Source: Pseudomonadota bacterium (GTDB taxonomy: Bacteria > Desulfobacterota > Desulfovibrionia > Desulfovibrionales > Desulfovibrionaceae). From it: DNA of 7,483 bases. How positions within the stretch are numbered: position 1 is the first letter of the stretch; every line of letters begins with the position of its first letter. Below, in pieces: positions 6,915 to 7,483 of the stretch. A program made the position numbers and the translations under genes. The notes below the pieces were generated by a model. The model saw only the letters and a program-made list of their open reading frames with translations. It had not been told where the DNA came from and did no database searches. The DNA is taken from positions 1 to 7,483 of the forward strand of contig JAEZMB010000300.1 in NCBI GenBank assembly GCA_023435825.1. The letters run 5' to 3'.

Positions 6915-7412
6915 ATGCGCATCGCCATTTTGATCGGCTCCATGTCCGACGAAGAGAAAATGCGTCCTTGCTCCAAGGTTCTTGATTCCTTGGGCATCGA
7001 ACATATCTTCACCGTCACCTCGGCCCACCGCACCCTGGAGCGCACCGAGCGGGTCATCCGCGAGTGCGAGGCCCGGGGCTGCCAGATCTTCATCTGCGCC
7101 GCCGGCCTGGCCGCCCACCTGGCCGGAGCCGTGGCCGCGCGCACCATAAAGCCCGTCATCGGCGTGCCGCTTTCCGCCCCGGGCTCGGCCCTGGGCGGGC
7201 TGGACTCCATGCTCTCCACCGTGCAGATGCCCCCGGGCTATCCGGTGGCCACCGTGGCCCTGGACGGAGCCGGCGCGAAAAACGCCGCCTGGCTGGCCGC
7301 CTCCATCCTGGCCCTGGGCGACGCCGAACTGGCCGGACGCATCCGCGCCGCCCGGGAAGGCTTTGCCAGCGACGTGGAGACCGCCGCCGCCAAGCTCGGC
7401 AGCAAGCTGTAG
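6915..7412 (+). CDS. purE: N5-carboxyaminoimidazole ribonucleotide mutase, PurE (class I)
   Basis: This cytoplasmic enzyme moves the carboxylate of N5-CAIR to carbon 4, giving CAIR for purine synthesis. The 165-residue product is a typical class I length. It shows the nucleotide-phosphate loop G8-SMSD, S36-AHR with the catalytic-type histidine H38, and A66-AHLAG. PVIGVP (80-85) and the motif G95-LDSMLSTVQMPPGYPVAT complete the set. SAHR, AAHL and VQMP point to the bacterial class I mutase rather than the class II AIR carboxylase, which normally has SAHK and lacks AAHL. A class I enzyme needs N5-CAIR from PurK, whose gene is not in this window. Around residues 86-94 (LSAPGSALG) the loop before GLDS seems about two residues longer than I recall for E. 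coli and Bacillus PurE. It abuts purD with no spacer and ends three bases before a large palindromic terminator. Confidence 0.96.
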   Translation: MRIAILIGSMSDEEKMRPCSKVLDSLGIEHIFTVTSAHRTLERTERVIRECEARGCQIFICAAGLAAHLAGAVAARTIKPVIGVPLSAPGSALGGLDSMLSTVQMPPGYPVATVALDGAGAKNAAWLAASILALGDAELAGRIRAAREGFASDVETAAAKLGSKL

Positions 7413-7415
7413 CCG

Positions 7416-7483
7416 CGCTTTTTTGCAGGCAAAAGGCCCGGACCGACGCGCGTCGGTCCGGGCCTTTTGCCTGCAAAAAAGCG
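7416..7483. terminator. Perfect 68-base palindrome, probable bidirectional terminator
   Basis: Every base from 7416 to 7449 pairs with its mirror from 7483 to 7450, giving 34-base arms without a mismatch. The core is a 13-base-pair GC stem (7435-7447 with 7452-7464) around GCGC, with AAAA before it and TTTT after it. That is the form of a factor-independent terminator working on both strands. The outer arms (CGCTTTTTTGCAGGC and its complement) extend further than a terminator needs. The element starts three bases after the purE stop and reaches the last base of the window, so its true extent is unknown and an end-of-sequence fold-back artefact is possible. Confidence 0.8.

Noticed and set aside
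1..7483. tRNA or rRNA genes, CRISPR arrays, insertion sequences, prophage or defence genes
   Set aside because: No cloverleaf, regularly spaced repeat array, transposase-like protein or terminal inverted repeats framing a gene were seen. The window is accounted for by two chemoreceptors and two purine genes.

Overview
The window is a GC-rich stretch (clearly above 60% G+C by eye, with most codons ending in G or C). It most likely comes from a Desulfovibrio-type sulfate reducer or a close relative among the former Deltaproteobacteria. The lineage call is an inference: it rests on codon use and on the style of the two chemoreceptors (Cache, HAMP, PAS, then signalling domain). Four complete genes are present, all on the plus strand, in three apparent transcription units separated by hairpin terminators.

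Positions 1-319 hold no gene I can support, but contain an AT-rich patch that may carry the promoter of the first gene. Positions 320-2677 and 2969-5308 encode two paralogous transmembrane methyl-accepting chemotaxis proteins of 785 and 779 residues. They have the same domain order, and their landmarks stay within two residues of each other through most of their length. Each gene has its own Shine-Dalgarno sequence, and a hairpin terminator (2759-2803) lies between them, so they look like a tandem duplication now expressed separately. A second strong terminator (5415-5459) closes the chemoreceptor block.

Positions 5628-6914 and 6915-7412 encode PurD (glycinamide ribonucleotide synthetase) and PurE (N5-carboxyaminoimidazole ribonucleotide mutase), two enzymes of de novo purine synthesis. 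PurE starts on the base after the PurD stop codon, so the pair is almost certainly co-transcribed and probably translationally coupled. Three bases after the purE stop a perfect 68-base palindrome begins and runs exactly to the window edge; its core looks like a bidirectional terminator.

The receptors and the purine genes have no evident functional link. I did not find a new kind of system. The points most worth checking are the edge palindrome, the divergence and composition difference between the two receptor sensor halves, and the unexplained leader in front of purD.
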